Assembly: GCF_000023905.1 (NCBI RefSeq) | Contig: NC_013192.1 | Span: forward strand, 2,232,001 to 2,296,000 | Length of the DNA: 64,000 bases | Source of the DNA: Leptotrichia buccalis C-1013-b | GTDB lineage: Bacteria; Fusobacteriota; Fusobacteriia; Fusobacteriales; Leptotrichiaceae | Direction: 5' to 3' | Part shown: piece by piece, positions 35,498 to 43,893 of the stretch | Position numbering within the stretch: position 1 is the first letter of the stretch | Layout of the letters: each line of letters starts with the position of its first letter | The notes under the pieces: generated by a model | What the model was told of the DNA's origin: nothing | Seen by the model: the letters and a program-made list of their open reading frames with translations, nothing else | The model's database searches: none | Program-made: the position numbers and the translations under genes

Positions 35498-36001
35498 CTA
35501 TTTTGTATAAAAAATTTTTTTGGCACTATCTAAATCAATATGACAATAACCAGTAGGATTTTTTCCTAAATAATCTTGATGATAGTCTTCGGCTAAAATA
35601 TAATGTTTTAGTGGCTTAATTTCCACTTGAATATCTTTAGAATATTTAGTTTGTTCATTTTCTACTTTTAATTTTATTATATTTAAATCGCTTTCGTCTA
35701 CATAATAAATTCCAGTACGGTATTGACGACCTACATCAAGTCCCTGCCTATCGACACTTGTAGGATCAATTATTGAAAAATAATAAGTAAGAAGTTTATC
35801 TAAAGAAATAACGCTGCTGTCGTATTTTATATGCACTGTTTCTGCATGATCCGTCATTTTTAAAATTTGGTAATTGGTATCCAAAGTTTGTCCGTTTGCA
35901 TACCCAACAGTAGTCTCAATGACACCTGGAGCCATTTTAAAAAATTTTTCTACTCCCCAGAAACATCCTCCAGCTAAATAAATTTCTTTAATATTCTCCA
36001 T
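35498..36001 (-). CDS. msrA: Peptide methionine sulfoxide reductase MsrA
   Basis: Reduces the S-form of methionine sulfoxide in oxidised proteins. The catalytic cysteine is in AGGCFWGVEKFF near the N-terminus. GVIETTVGYANG, HAETVHIKYD, DPTSVDRQGLDVGRQYRTGI and AEDYHQDYL are the conserved blocks. At 167 residues from the ATG at 36001 it is a stand-alone MsrA with no MsrB fusion. No extra C-terminal resolving Cys is visible, so recycling may depend on thioredoxin acting directly. AGGAGG lies 11 bp upstream. It matters for an oxygen-sensitive oral-type organism. Confidence 0.95.
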   Translation of the reverse strand: MENIKEIYLAGGCFWGVEKFFKMAPGVIETTVGYANGQTLDTNYQILKMTDHAETVHIKYDSSVISLDKLLTYYFSIIDPTSVDRQGLDVGRQYRTGIYYVDESDLNIIKLKVENEQTKYSKDIQVEIKPLKHYILAEDYHQDYLGKNPTGYCHIDLDSAKKIFYTK

Positions 36002-36227
36002 AAAAAATTGCACCTCCTCCAGTTCTATTCTAAAATATAGAATAAATTATTAACTATTTTACTTGAATTCAATTTTTTTAGTTTGATTCTCAAAAATTAT
36101 GAGTATATTATACAATTTCATATGTAGAAAATATTTATTAAATTCTTTTAATATTATTATATTTATACCATTTTTATGACCCTTAATATTAAATACAACT
36201 CTTTATTATTGCTTATTAAATATTTTT

Positions 36228-37424
36228 TTATTTAGATTTTTCATTTAAAATCGCATCTCTTAACTGATTCAATGCTTTTTCTAGAACCGCTCTTGGACAA
36301 GCAGCATTCAATCTCATAAATCCTTCTAATCCCTTCTGATAAACTCGCCCTTCATTCAGTCCTAATTTTGCTTTTGTTAACATAAATTCTTCTAGCTGCT
36401 TCTGGTTAAATCCGAATTTTTCACATAATTTTCGGCAATCCAGCCACACTAAATACGTCGCTTGTGGAATATTTGGCGTAATTTCAGGAATATATTCCTT
36501 AAAAAAATCATTTAAGAATAAAATATTATTTTGCAAATATTCTTTTAACTGATTCAAATATTCTTCACCTTCATCAGAATATGCCGCAATTGTAGCAACC
36601 AAATTAAATGGATTGTTTCTATGAACTTCCAGATCTTTCCAGAACTTATCAAATTTTGCCTTTACTTCCAGATTGTTAAAAACAATTGTTGCACTTTGAA
36701 GTCCCGCAAGATTGAAGGCTTTTCCAGTTGATGTGCAAGTTATAGTATTTTGACGAATTTCTTCAGAAATACTTGCCATTGGAATGTGATTATTGTCCCA
36801 CAATGTCAAATCTGCATGAATTTCATCTGATATTACTGGAACATTATATTTTCTGCATAAGTTTCCAATTGCTTTTAGCTCTTCACGAGTCCACACGTGT
36901 CCCAAAGGGTTATGCGGATTACAGAAAATGAATAATTTAGGATTTTCTTTTAATTTATTTTCTAAATCTTCCAAATCAAGTGAATATTCTCCATTTTTTT
37001 CAATAAACCTATTTTCAATGACAATTCTCTCATTATCTTCATTAATATCATAAAATTCAGAGTAAACAGGTGTCTGAATCAATATTTTATCACCTTTTTC
37101 AGAAAATAGCTGTACTAACGCTCCAAGGCTAGGTACAATTCCTATACTAAAACTTAGCAGCTCTTTTTTTGGCTCCCACCCAAATCGTTTCTTTTGCCAA
37201 TTTATAAATGACTCAAAATATTCATCAGGACGGTAAACATAACCAAAAATTCCATGCTGAACTTTTTTCTCAAGAGCATCAATTACTGGCTGAGCCGTTT
37301 TAAAATCCATATCAGCAATCCAGAGCGGAATGACATCATCTACTCCAAATTTTTTTGTAAGTTCTTTGTATTTCACAGAATGATTATTTTTTCTGTCGAT
37401 AACTTCATCAAAATTGTATTTCAT
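36228..37424 (-). CDS. patB: PatB/MalY-type PLP-dependent C-S lyase
   Basis: A 398-residue fold-type I aminotransferase-like enzyme of the MalY/PatB group, which cleaves cystathionine or cysteine to give homocysteine or H2S, pyruvate and ammonia. Motifs are the N-terminal PLWIADMDFKT, IFCNPHNPLGHVW, SDEIHADLTLW (Asp binding the PLP nitrogen), STGKAFNLAGLQ (Schiff-base lysine) and the C-terminal FMRLNAACPR (Arg binding the carboxylate). It is divergent from a TetR gene 148 bp away, a common arrangement for local regulation. H2S production would fit an oral fusobacterium but is inferred. Confidence 0.92.
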   Translation of the reverse strand: MKYNFDEVIDRKNNHSVKYKELTKKFGVDDVIPLWIADMDFKTAQPVIDALEKKVQHGIFGYVYRPDEYFESFINWQKKRFGWEPKKELLSFSIGIVPSLGALVQLFSEKGDKILIQTPVYSEFYDINEDNERIVIENRFIEKNGEYSLDLEDLENKLKENPKLFIFCNPHNPLGHVWTREELKAIGNLCRKYNVPVISDEIHADLTLWDNNHIPMASISEEIRQNTITCTSTGKAFNLAGLQSATIVFNNLEVKAKFDKFWKDLEVHRNNPFNLVATIAAYSDEGEEYLNQLKEYLQNNILFLNDFFKEYIPEITPNIPQATYLVWLDCRKLCEKFGFNQKQLEEFMLTKAKLGLNEGRVYQKGLEGFMRLNAACPRAVLEKALNQLRDAILNEKSK

Positions 37425-37512
37425 AAAATCACATCCTTTTACTTATTATTTTGTAATAAATTAGATAAAACAATTTATTTATTAATTTTTATTTTCTTTT
37501 TTAATTATTTTA

Positions 37513-37541
37513 TTGACAATCATCAAATTAAATTATAAAAT
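37513..37541 (+). promoter_or_regulatory. Promoter of the TetR-family gene
   Basis: TTGACA (37513-37518), 17 bp, then TAAAAT (37536-37541) lie 31 bp before the start codon, in the divergent patB/tetR interval. Confidence 0.7.
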
Positions 37542-37572
37542 ATATTTAAACTACTTTAAAGAGGTAAATTTA

Positions 37573-38433
37573 ATGACTAAAAAATATAGTAAAAACTTTA
37601 TAACTCAGCAAAGTGCTAAGCTTTTCTATTATAAAGGATATAAAAATACTGAGTTAACCGATATTTTCAAAGCGTGCGATATGCCCAATGACATTTTTTA
37701 TAAATATTTTTCAAGTAAAGAAGAGCTTCTTATTACCGTTATAAAATATCATACGGAAAATCTAATCAATTTTTTTAATAACAATGTAGACGATTTGTCA
37801 ATTTCCAAATTTCACTATTTTTTTGAAAAATATTTTGAAAATATTGTAAATAATAAATTTCACGGTGGCAGCCCATTGGGAAATTTGGCACTGGAACTTT
37901 CCGATATTAATAAGAATATACGAGAAGAACTTGTGAAATCTTATAAAAAGATAGAACTTCGTTTCTCATTTTTCATAACAACTTTAAAATATGCCTTTCC
38001 TGAAAAATATGATGATATTGTACCAGAAACAACAGCCAGAATTTTAATAGCTTTACTTGAAGGAACTATCCTTATGTTAAAAACAGAAAAGGAAAGCTCT
38101 GCAATTAACGATTTTTTTGTCTTTTTTGATATTATTTTTAAACTTAATGAAGACACTTTATCAGAATCTGAAAAAACTAATAATGCTGTAAAAGAAAAAG
38201 TTGTCAAAGCACAAGAAACGGATATTTCTGACTCTGCTCAAAATGAAGTCATTCAGGAAGAACCTGACGAAATTGAGAATAAAAACGAAAACTTAAAAAT
38301 TGAAGAAGAAGAAATTGCTAAAGTTGAAGAATCACATAACGATGACAATATGTACTATGATATTGATTCAGACAGCTTAATCAATGTTTTCAATAATCTT
38401 GAAAATTACCAAAAAAATGAAAATGAAAAATAG
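37573..38433 (+). CDS. TetR-family regulator with long acidic C-terminal tail
   Basis: A 286-residue protein. The first ~60 residues form a TetR DNA-binding domain (KNFITQQSAKLFYYKGYKN, then ELTDIFKACDMPNDIFYKYFSSKEELL, with the recognition helix before FYKYF). Residues ~60-195 form the ligand/dimer domain including HGGSPLGNLALE. The last ~90 residues are acidic, low in complexity and probably disordered (Glu, Asp, Asn rich), which is unusual for TetR proteins of about 190-200 residues. AAAGAGGT precedes the ATG at 37573. Being divergent from patB, it may control that gene and itself; the ligand is unknown. Confidence 0.85.
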   Translation: MTKKYSKNFITQQSAKLFYYKGYKNTELTDIFKACDMPNDIFYKYFSSKEELLITVIKYHTENLINFFNNNVDDLSISKFHYFFEKYFENIVNNKFHGGSPLGNLALELSDINKNIREELVKSYKKIELRFSFFITTLKYAFPEKYDDIVPETTARILIALLEGTILMLKTEKESSAINDFFVFFDIIFKLNEDTLSESEKTNNAVKEKVVKAQETDISDSAQNEVIQEEPDEIENKNENLKIEEEEIAKVEESHNDDNMYYDIDSDSLINVFNNLENYQKNENEK

Positions 38434-38525
38434 ACATTTTCAATTTGCTATAATTATAATTTAACCTAAATGATAACTTTTTTGAAATTTTATTCTCACA
38501 AAATATTAAGTATACTAAAAAATTT

Positions 38526-38552
38526 AGGGGGAATTAAAAACTCCCCTTTTTT
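38526..38552. terminator. Bidirectional terminator between convergent genes
   Basis: GGGG (38527-38530, with flanking bases) pairs with CCCC at 38543-38546, with AATTAAAAA in the loop and T/A tracts outside. It serves the TetR gene (plus) and the lipoprotein gene (minus). Confidence 0.75.
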
Positions 38553-38555
38553 ATT

Positions 38556-38858
38556 TTACTTGTAATCTAATCTTTCACTTGAAACTATTTTTCCATCTTC
38601 TGTTACAAACACCAGATAATATGCTTGCTTTCCATATAAAATTACTTTCCAGTTTCTAAATCCCTTTTTATAAATTCCTACGTTTTGTGGTCTTATTTCA
38701 TCATTAAATTTTTCTTTTATTTCTGAAATACTATTACTGACAACTGTATCTCGTGAAACAACTTCTGAATCCGAAACTACTCTTCTTCCAACTGATGAAC
38801 AACTGATTAATATTCCAAAACATAGGAGTACAGCTATTTTCTTTATTTTTTTGTTCAC
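38556..38858 (-). CDS. Small lipoprotein
   Basis: A 100-residue lipoprotein. The signal peptide KIAVLLCFGILISC ends in a lipobox ISC, so the mature N-terminal Cys is followed by SSVGRR. The C-terminal domain has FRNWKVILYGKQAYYLVFVTEDGKIVSS, a short beta pattern seen again as a remnant at 23913-24077. The start is GTG, overlapping the TAG of the upstream gene by one base, with AGGTGG upstream; this indicates translational coupling. It is probably anchored in a membrane facing the periplasm; the role is unknown. Confidence 0.7.
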   Translation of the reverse strand: MNKKIKKIAVLLCFGILISCSSVGRRVVSDSEVVSRDTVVSNSISEIKEKFNDEIRPQNVGIYKKGFRNWKVILYGKQAYYLVFVTEDGKIVSSERLDYK

Positions 38859-39079
38859 TAGTTATTCACCACCTCCATTTTAATATTAAATTGTAAATGT
38901 TTCTTTTCTTCATCCGAATAACTGCATTTTATTTTTCGTAAAACAGCATTTGGATTGTTGTCCAGAAATTCATTAATATTCTGATTCGCTTTTTCAATTG
39001 TCTGAAAATTTTCAGCTAATTCAGTATTTGAAAATCCTATCATTTTTAGATAATTAAACATATTAAACGTTTCAAGCAT
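38858..39079 (-). CDS. Small hypothetical protein coupled to a lipoprotein gene
   Basis: A 73-residue cytoplasmic protein (MLETFNMFNYLKMIGFSNTELAENFQ...) with no signal peptide or membrane segment. It is likely helical, with a basic-acidic C-terminal half (KIKCSYSDEEKKHLQFNIKMEVV). AAGGGGATTTTT precedes the ATG. Its stop overlaps the GTG start of the lipoprotein gene, so the two form one operon. No family is recognised. Confidence 0.6.
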   Translation of the reverse strand: MLETFNMFNYLKMIGFSNTELAENFQTIEKANQNINEFLDNNPNAVLRKIKCSYSDEEKKHLQFNIKMEVVNN

Positions 39080-39179
39080 AAAAATCCCCTTTCTTTAAAA
39101 ATTAAAAACTTTTAGAATTAAATATTTTAATTCTTTAACTTTAACTTTTAACTGGTTTTTATTTAATTTTTCAACAATA

Positions 39180-40196
39180 TTACTTTTTTAACTTTTCATA
39201 AGTTTTTTCCAAAATTTCTTCAAATGATAAATTTGTTTTAAATCCAGCAGCCTTTATATGCCCACCGCCGCCAAAAATAGAAGCTATTTCATTTACATTA
39301 TACTTATCATTGGCACGGAAACTCCCTTTCAAAGCACCATCTGCATCTTCTCTCACAAATAACGATATTTCCATTCCTTCAATACGAAGAAGCATTTCAG
39401 CTGTCCCATCTGTTTCATCCTTTTCAATACCAAGCTCTTTCATTTTTTTGCTTGTCAAATAATAGCTTGCAAATTTATAATTTTCATCAATTATTTTATT
39501 TTTATAAACTTCACCTATAAGGTCAACCTTTTTTTCACTCATTTCAAAAATAATGTTTGAAATCTTATGATTATTTGCTCCTGCTCCAATTAATTTGGAA
39601 CAGACGAGGAAAGTATGCTCTGTAACATTATCGTGTCTAAAATTGCCTGTATCATTAATAATTCCAAGATACATATATTCTGCTATTTTTTTAGTTAATT
39701 CAATATCAAAAACTTCTAAAAACTGATGCAAAAGCTCTCCTGTACTGCAAATACTTTCCACATAATTAAAATCAGCATGTTCAGTATTGCTTATATGATG
39801 GTCAATATTGATTGACTGTTCACTTTGTCTTTTTATTTCAACAGATTTCCCATATCTTTCTTCATTTGCACAATCCAAACTTATAAACAAATCAAATTTT
39901 TCATTATTCTGAAAATTATTTTTAAATTCATCTACAAAACTTTCATAATTAAAAATCAGTTTTGTATCTTCAAAATGTCGCATATATTTTGGCAATTTGT
40001 CATCAACAACAATTTTTACCATTTTTTCCATATTATTTTTTTTACAGTATGCTTTTATCATAAAATAAAATGCTAAAAGAGAACCAAGTGCATCTCCATC
40101 TGGATTAATATGTGCTGTTAAGATTATATTTTTAGCAATTTTTATTTTGTCAACAATTTCTTTTGGTAAAATATTTCCTTTATAATTTTTATTCAT
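39180..40196 (-). CDS. nrnA: DHH-DHHA1 phosphoesterase (NrnA-like)
   Basis: A 338-residue phosphoesterase of the DHH superfamily, NrnA type, which degrades short oligoribonucleotides (nanoRNA) and may dephosphorylate pAp. Motifs are HINPDGDALGS (motif I, DxD), SLDCANEERYG, NIDHHIS (the DHH motif), the motif IV region IINDTGNFRHDNV, and the C-terminal DHHA1 glycine loop FGGGGHIKAAGF. It matters for RNA turnover and cyclic dinucleotide breakdown. It is followed by an unrelated pair 100 bp downstream and preceded by the SPOR gene 64 bp upstream. Confidence 0.93.
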   Translation of the reverse strand: MNKNYKGNILPKEIVDKIKIAKNIILTAHINPDGDALGSLLAFYFMIKAYCKKNNMEKMVKIVVDDKLPKYMRHFEDTKLIFNYESFVDEFKNNFQNNEKFDLFISLDCANEERYGKSVEIKRQSEQSINIDHHISNTEHADFNYVESICSTGELLHQFLEVFDIELTKKIAEYMYLGIINDTGNFRHDNVTEHTFLVCSKLIGAGANNHKISNIIFEMSEKKVDLIGEVYKNKIIDENYKFASYYLTSKKMKELGIEKDETDGTAEMLLRIEGMEISLFVREDADGALKGSFRANDKYNVNEIASIFGGGGHIKAAGFKTNLSFEEILEKTYEKLKK

Positions 40197-40260
40197 AAAA
40201 TTTTATTTTTCATTTTCAACTTTCTATAAATTTTAGTTTTTTTATATTTTTTACTCTATT

Positions 40261-40977
40261 CTATTTTCCAACGGAACGAATCATATATCCACCGCCAGAT
40301 TTTGCTTTTGCCTGATTTTCCATAGCTTTTAATGTATTAGGATTATCTGTCATATTTGACATTACAACATAGGCTGTTCTTCCGTTTACTGTTGTTTTTT
40401 TATAATAAAAATTTTTTCCTAATTTTTTAGTTATTTCTTTGGCTGAAGATTCTGAACCTACTGAAGCTACTTGTATATACTTTCTTGGTCCTTTTGGAGT
40501 CTGAGCTTCCTTTTTTTTAGCTTCAGCTTTTGCTTTTTCTTCTGCTTGTTTACGTGCTTGCTTTTTAGCCTCTTCTTGACGTTTTTGTTCGGCTATTTTT
40601 GCTTGTTCTAATTTTTGTGCTTCTAACTTTTTTTGCTCTTCTTTTTTTTTCTTTTCAGCAGCATTTTCATCGATTTTTACTTGATTTTTATTGTCATCTT
40701 TTGGTAAATCTATCGACTGTGCAGGCTTAGTATTTTCAATTTCCTTAGCGACTGTTTCGTTATTATTTTCTATAACTTGAGTTGGTAAAGTTAAATTGTT
40801 CTTATATTCTTTAGAATTATAAAAATCTTTTTTTCTAATTTTCATATCTTTTGTAATGCTATCCGTTGTAGTAACTTTTGAATTTTTATATCCTATTATT
40901 AGCACTATAGCATAAACAAAAATTGCAACAATCCCAATAGCTCTCATTACTTTAAACGGATTTAATCGAAAACTCAT
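40261..40977 (-). CDS. SPOR-domain inner-membrane protein
   Basis: A 238-residue bitopic protein with a short cytoplasmic start (SFRLNPFKVMR), one transmembrane helix (AIGIVAIFVYAIVLIIGY, about residues 13-30), a Lys/Glu/Ala-rich coiled coil (about 100-165), and a C-terminal SPOR domain (YIQVASVGSESSAKEITKKL...YVVMSNM). SPOR domains bind denuded glycan strands at the septum, so this is a likely division or cell-wall remodelling protein similar in layout to FtsN or DedD. AAAGGAGAAAAA precedes the ATG. Its mtnN neighbour lies 40 bp upstream. Confidence 0.87.
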   Translation of the reverse strand: MSFRLNPFKVMRAIGIVAIFVYAIVLIIGYKNSKVTTTDSITKDMKIRKKDFYNSKEYKNNLTLPTQVIENNNETVAKEIENTKPAQSIDLPKDDNKNQVKIDENAAEKKKKEEQKKLEAQKLEQAKIAEQKRQEEAKKQARKQAEEKAKAEAKKKEAQTPKGPRKYIQVASVGSESSAKEITKKLGKNFYYKKTTVNGRTAYVVMSNMTDNPNTLKAMENQAKAKSGGGYMIRSVGK

Positions 40978-41017
40978 TTTTTCTCCTTTCTTTTTCTTTA
41001 CAATTAAATTTTAATTT

Positions 41018-41692
41018 CTAAATAATTTCCTTTAATATTTTTTTGGAATTTTCTGCCGCAAGTTTTACAAAACTTGTATATTCCATCCCTGAATCATCAG
41101 TAATTGAATCAGATATTGAACGGATTATCAGGAATTTTATACCTAATCTCGCACATACCTGAGCTACGGCTCCACTTTCCATATCCACACAAAGTGCATC
41201 AAAATCTTTTCCCAATTGAATTTTTACATCCTTTTTACTTATAAACTGATCCCCTGTCAAAATTCTTCCAAGCAGTATTTGATGATTTATATTATTTATT
41301 TTCGCAGTTTTCTCAATCAAATATTTATCTGATTCAAAGGCCCATTCTTTCATTTGAGGGATTTGTCCCATTTTATATCCAAATGCTGTAGCATCGACAT
41401 CGTGTTGAACAATATCTCTTCCGATAACTACATCCCCTATTTTTAGTCTTGCATCCAGCGATCCAGCTACCCCTGAAAAAATTACTTCTTTCACATTAAA
41501 TTTTTCAATTAACAAAGTTGCTGTAATTGCTGCATTTACTTTTCCAATTCCAGATTGTACAAATACAATCTCTTTTTCATTAAATTTCCCAGTAAAAAAT
41601 GATATCTCATTTATTACGATTTCCTTTATATTTTCAATTTCTTTTTTTATTGCCTCGGCTTCTTCAATCACAGCCGCGATAATTCCCGTCAT
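41018..41692 (-). CDS. mtnN: 5'-methylthioadenosine/S-adenosylhomocysteine nucleosidase
   Basis: A 224-residue MTA/SAH nucleosidase that clears S-adenosylmethionine by-products and feeds methionine salvage and autoinducer-2 precursors. Blocks are GIIAAVIEEAEAI (with the general-acid glutamate), the phosphate-site-like FSGVAGSLDARLKIGDVVI, LTGDQFI, DMESGAVAQVC (ribose-binding Met-Glu) and IRSISDSITDDSG with the catalytic Asp. The ATG at 41692 has GGAGG 6-10 bp upstream; a start four codons earlier overlaps the ribosome site. No luxS is in the window. Confidence 0.93.
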   Translation of the reverse strand: MTGIIAAVIEEAEAIKKEIENIKEIVINEISFFTGKFNEKEIVFVQSGIGKVNAAITATLLIEKFNVKEVIFSGVAGSLDARLKIGDVVIGRDIVQHDVDATAFGYKMGQIPQMKEWAFESDKYLIEKTAKINNINHQILLGRILTGDQFISKKDVKIQLGKDFDALCVDMESGAVAQVCARLGIKFLIIRSISDSITDDSGMEYTSFVKLAAENSKKILKEII

Positions 41693-41717
41693 AGTTTCCT
41701 CCATTTAAATTTATTAA

Positions 41718-42248
41718 TTAATCAATTTGCTCTTCATCATCACTTTCTATACTTTCTATATTACTATCATCACCAATGTTAATAGTATTTGCTCCAGCTT
41801 CATAAATATAAGTGTCTTTCAGCTTACAAGTTTTTACTTCGTCTGTATTAATAATTGCCTGAAATTCCCATTTTTCATTTTTGGAAAGGGAACTTATATT
41901 ATCAACGGCATCTCCAACCTTTGCATTGTTCTTGTCAAAACATGGAACTTCTATTGTTAGATTTCTTTTAGTTATTCCGTTATGTGTCAATATTCCTGTA
42001 ACAACTGTTTTTCCATTCGTTATTTCCACTTCTGAGCCTGAAAATTTATATTTTGTATTTTTAGCTTTTATTTCACCATCTTTTCCACCTATAATTCCGC
42101 CAATTATTTTCCCTGAAGTGCTAATAACTGCTCCTGTTATCCCACCTGCAGCCTTTATTGTTCCGCCAACTACACTTCCAACTCCACTTATAGCACTGCA
42201 AGAGGAAGTCATTAGCATTGTTCCTGTCATTAAAATTCTTTTTCTCAA
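41718..42248 (-). CDS. Lipoprotein of unknown function
   Basis: A 176-residue protein with signal MRKRILMTGTMLMTSSC; SSC can serve as a lipobox, so Cys17 may be lipidated. A glycine-rich, Gly-zipper-like stretch follows (VGGTIKAAGGITGAV, then GKIIGGIIGGKDG). The mature domain reads YKFSGSEVEITNGKTVVTGILTHNG, a beta-rich pattern reminiscent of FxLYD-like domains, and has an acidic C-terminus. Two Cys (VPCFD, KTCKL) may pair. It ends 25 bp before mtnN. No family can be named with confidence. Confidence 0.65.
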   Translation of the reverse strand: MRKRILMTGTMLMTSSCSAISGVGSVVGGTIKAAGGITGAVISTSGKIIGGIIGGKDGEIKAKNTKYKFSGSEVEITNGKTVVTGILTHNGITKRNLTIEVPCFDKNNAKVGDAVDNISSLSKNEKWEFQAIINTDEVKTCKLKDTYIYEAGANTINIGDDSNIESIESDDEEQID

Positions 42249-42391
42249 TTTTCTTTCCTTTTTAGTTTAATTTTTTTATCGTATTTCCGAACTTCTATTA
42301 GTATCAATAGGATAACATATTCCTGATAAAAAAACAAGGCAATTCATCTTTATCACTTAAAAATTAAGCTAGAATCTTTGCCCGTATTTAT

Positions 42392-43369
42392 TTAAATTAT
42401 TGTTCTCAAAATTTCAAAATTTCCAATAGTTTTTGTGTTGATTCTGACAGGAATTAAAACTGTTTCACCTTTTTTGACTGGAAGTTCTTCATTTTCTCCC
42501 CATACAATTTTTCCTTCCCCTTCCAGAATTGAGTAAATTGTCATGCTTTCATTGTTTACATCTTCAAAAGAATCAGTAAATTTTACTTTATCAATTGAAT
42601 AGTATTCTTTTTCTATAATATGTTTTCTCAAAATATCTTTCCCATTTTCAGAAGCATCAAACTCAGTATTTTTTATTTTAACTTCTTTTCCAAAATCAAT
42701 TACATCAGCAGAATCCTGTAAATGCAGTTCTCTTTTTTTTCCATTTTCATCAATTCTGTCAAAATCATAAATTCTATAAGTTACATCTGAATTTTGCTGA
42801 ACTTCTGCAAAAAGTACGCTTCCTTTTAATGAGGCGTGAACTGTTCCCGGTGTAATATCAATAAAATCACCTTTTTTAACAGTTTTTTCTTCAAATAACC
42901 CGTCAAAATCATTCTTTTCCACTTTTTCTAAAAATTTTTCCTTTGTAATACCAGGTTTTATTCCCAAAATCAAAGTAGCGTCATCACTTGCCTCCATTAT
43001 ATACCAAGATTCGCTTTTTCCAAATTCATTGTGTTTTTTTAAGGCAACTTCATCGCTTGGATGCACCTGGATAGAAAGTCTGTCGTTTACGTCCAGATAT
43101 TTTATAAGAAGCGGAAATTTATTTGGATATTTTTCATAAACCTTTTTTCCAGTAAGCTCTCCTTTATACTCCTTGTAAATATCATCCAGTCTTTGTCCAG
43201 CCAAAGCACCATTTTCTACAATACCCATTCCATGTGGATGTGCCGACACTTCCCAAGACTCGCCAATTTTTTTACCTTCAGGTAGCGTCATTCCCAATTT
43301 TGTTTCAAATTCACGTCCACCCCACACTTTTTCCACAAAAAATTTTTTAAACTTCATTGGATATAACAT
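42392..43369 (-). CDS. manA: Mannose-6-phosphate isomerase (class I)
   Basis: Zinc-dependent enzyme interconverting mannose-6-P and fructose-6-P. A 325-residue short type. Zinc ligands and active-site blocks are KVWGGREF at the N-terminus, SIQVHPSDE (Gln and His), SESWYIMEA, DITPGTVHASL (His), and the substrate-closing VQQNSDVTYRIYDF. The ATG at 43369 has AAGGGAGC upstream; a longer reading from 43429 lacks such a site. It connects mannose to glycolysis with pgi and links the amino-sugar genes to GDP-mannose supply if the damaged phosphohexomutase is functional. Confidence 0.95.
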   Translation of the reverse strand: MLYPMKFKKFFVEKVWGGREFETKLGMTLPEGKKIGESWEVSAHPHGMGIVENGALAGQRLDDIYKEYKGELTGKKVYEKYPNKFPLLIKYLDVNDRLSIQVHPSDEVALKKHNEFGKSESWYIMEASDDATLILGIKPGITKEKFLEKVEKNDFDGLFEEKTVKKGDFIDITPGTVHASLKGSVLFAEVQQNSDVTYRIYDFDRIDENGKKRELHLQDSADVIDFGKEVKIKNTEFDASENGKDILRKHIIEKEYYSIDKVKFTDSFEDVNNESMTIYSILEGEGKIVWGENEELPVKKGETVLIPVRINTKTIGNFEILRTII

Positions 43370-43471
43370 AAAAATCGCTCCCTTGTTTATATAATTATTT
43401 TTTAATATTTCTTTACTTAATAATAACATTTTAAACTGAATTTTACAATAATATAATTAAAAAAATTTTAC

Positions 43472-43499
43472 AAAAAAACCTGCAAAGATTGTTTGCAGG
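43472..43499 (-). terminator. Strong minus-strand terminator
   Basis: CCTGCAAA (43479-43486) and TTTGCAGG (43492-43499) form a perfect 8-bp stem with a 5-base loop, followed on the minus strand by seven T. It ends the candidate small transcript from 43650 and protects manA. Confidence 0.9.
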
Positions 43500-43528
43500 G
43501 GAAAAATCTTTTTTTCATTTTTGGGGTG

Positions 43529-43597
43529 CTATCTTCTACTTAAAAAATAGTAGACAACTACAAATTGAATTATGATATAAATTATATCACGCTCCAC
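43529..43597 (-). CDS. Candidate 22-residue hydrophobic toxin-like peptide
   Basis: A GTG codon at 43597 opens MERDIIYIIIQFVVVYYFLSRR: a charged start, a hydrophobic stretch of about 16 residues, and a basic end, the typical size and shape of type I toxins. GGGGTGA precedes the GTG by 5 bp. The same bases (43599-43609) can pair (9 of 11) with GATAGCACCCC, which lies right after the stop (43523-43533). The 5' end would therefore be folded onto the 3' end, a known way to hide the ribosome site of type I toxin mRNAs. A promoter and a terminator bracket it. No homology search was possible, so coding status is tentative. Confidence 0.5.
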   Translation of the reverse strand: MERDIIYIIIQFVVVYYFLSRR

Positions 43598-43649
43598 TGG
43601 TATCACCCCAGACTTGTGTAAAATATGAGGTTCGGTTTTCCTCAAAAAT

Positions 43650-43677
43650 ATTATATCATACTATTACAAAATATTAA
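43650..43677 (-). promoter_or_regulatory. Putative promoter of the small hydrophobic ORF
   Basis: On the minus strand TTAATA (43677-43672), 16 bp, TATAAT (43655-43650). The transcript would start near 43643 and end near 43472, about 170 nt. Confidence 0.5.
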
Positions 43678-43722
43678 TTTTTTTATTTAATCATTATTTA
43701 AAAATTTTTTATAATTATATAA

Positions 43723-43749
43723 AAACTGCCCTAAATTTTAAGGCAGTTT
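43723..43749. terminator. Hairpin with flanking T/A tracts
   Basis: AAACTGCC (43723-43730) and GGCAGTTT (43742-43749) pair perfectly. A T-rich tract follows on both strands, so the hairpin is possibly bidirectional. Confidence 0.55.
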
Positions 43750-43825
43750 AACCGATTTTTTTATTTACACACGTCTGTTTTTTACAAAATAATTATACTA
43801 TAAAAAAACATTTTTATCAATCAAT

Positions 43826-43854
43826 TTGAAAAATTTTTGTTAATATTGTAAAAT
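43826..43854 (+). promoter_or_regulatory. Promoter of the membrane protein gene
   Basis: TTGAAA (43826-43831), 17 bp, TAAAAT (43849-43854), 40 bp upstream of the start codon. Confidence 0.65.
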
Positions 43855-43893
43855 GTTTAAAAGGTGATTTTTAATGTTAAGAGGTTAAAGAAT

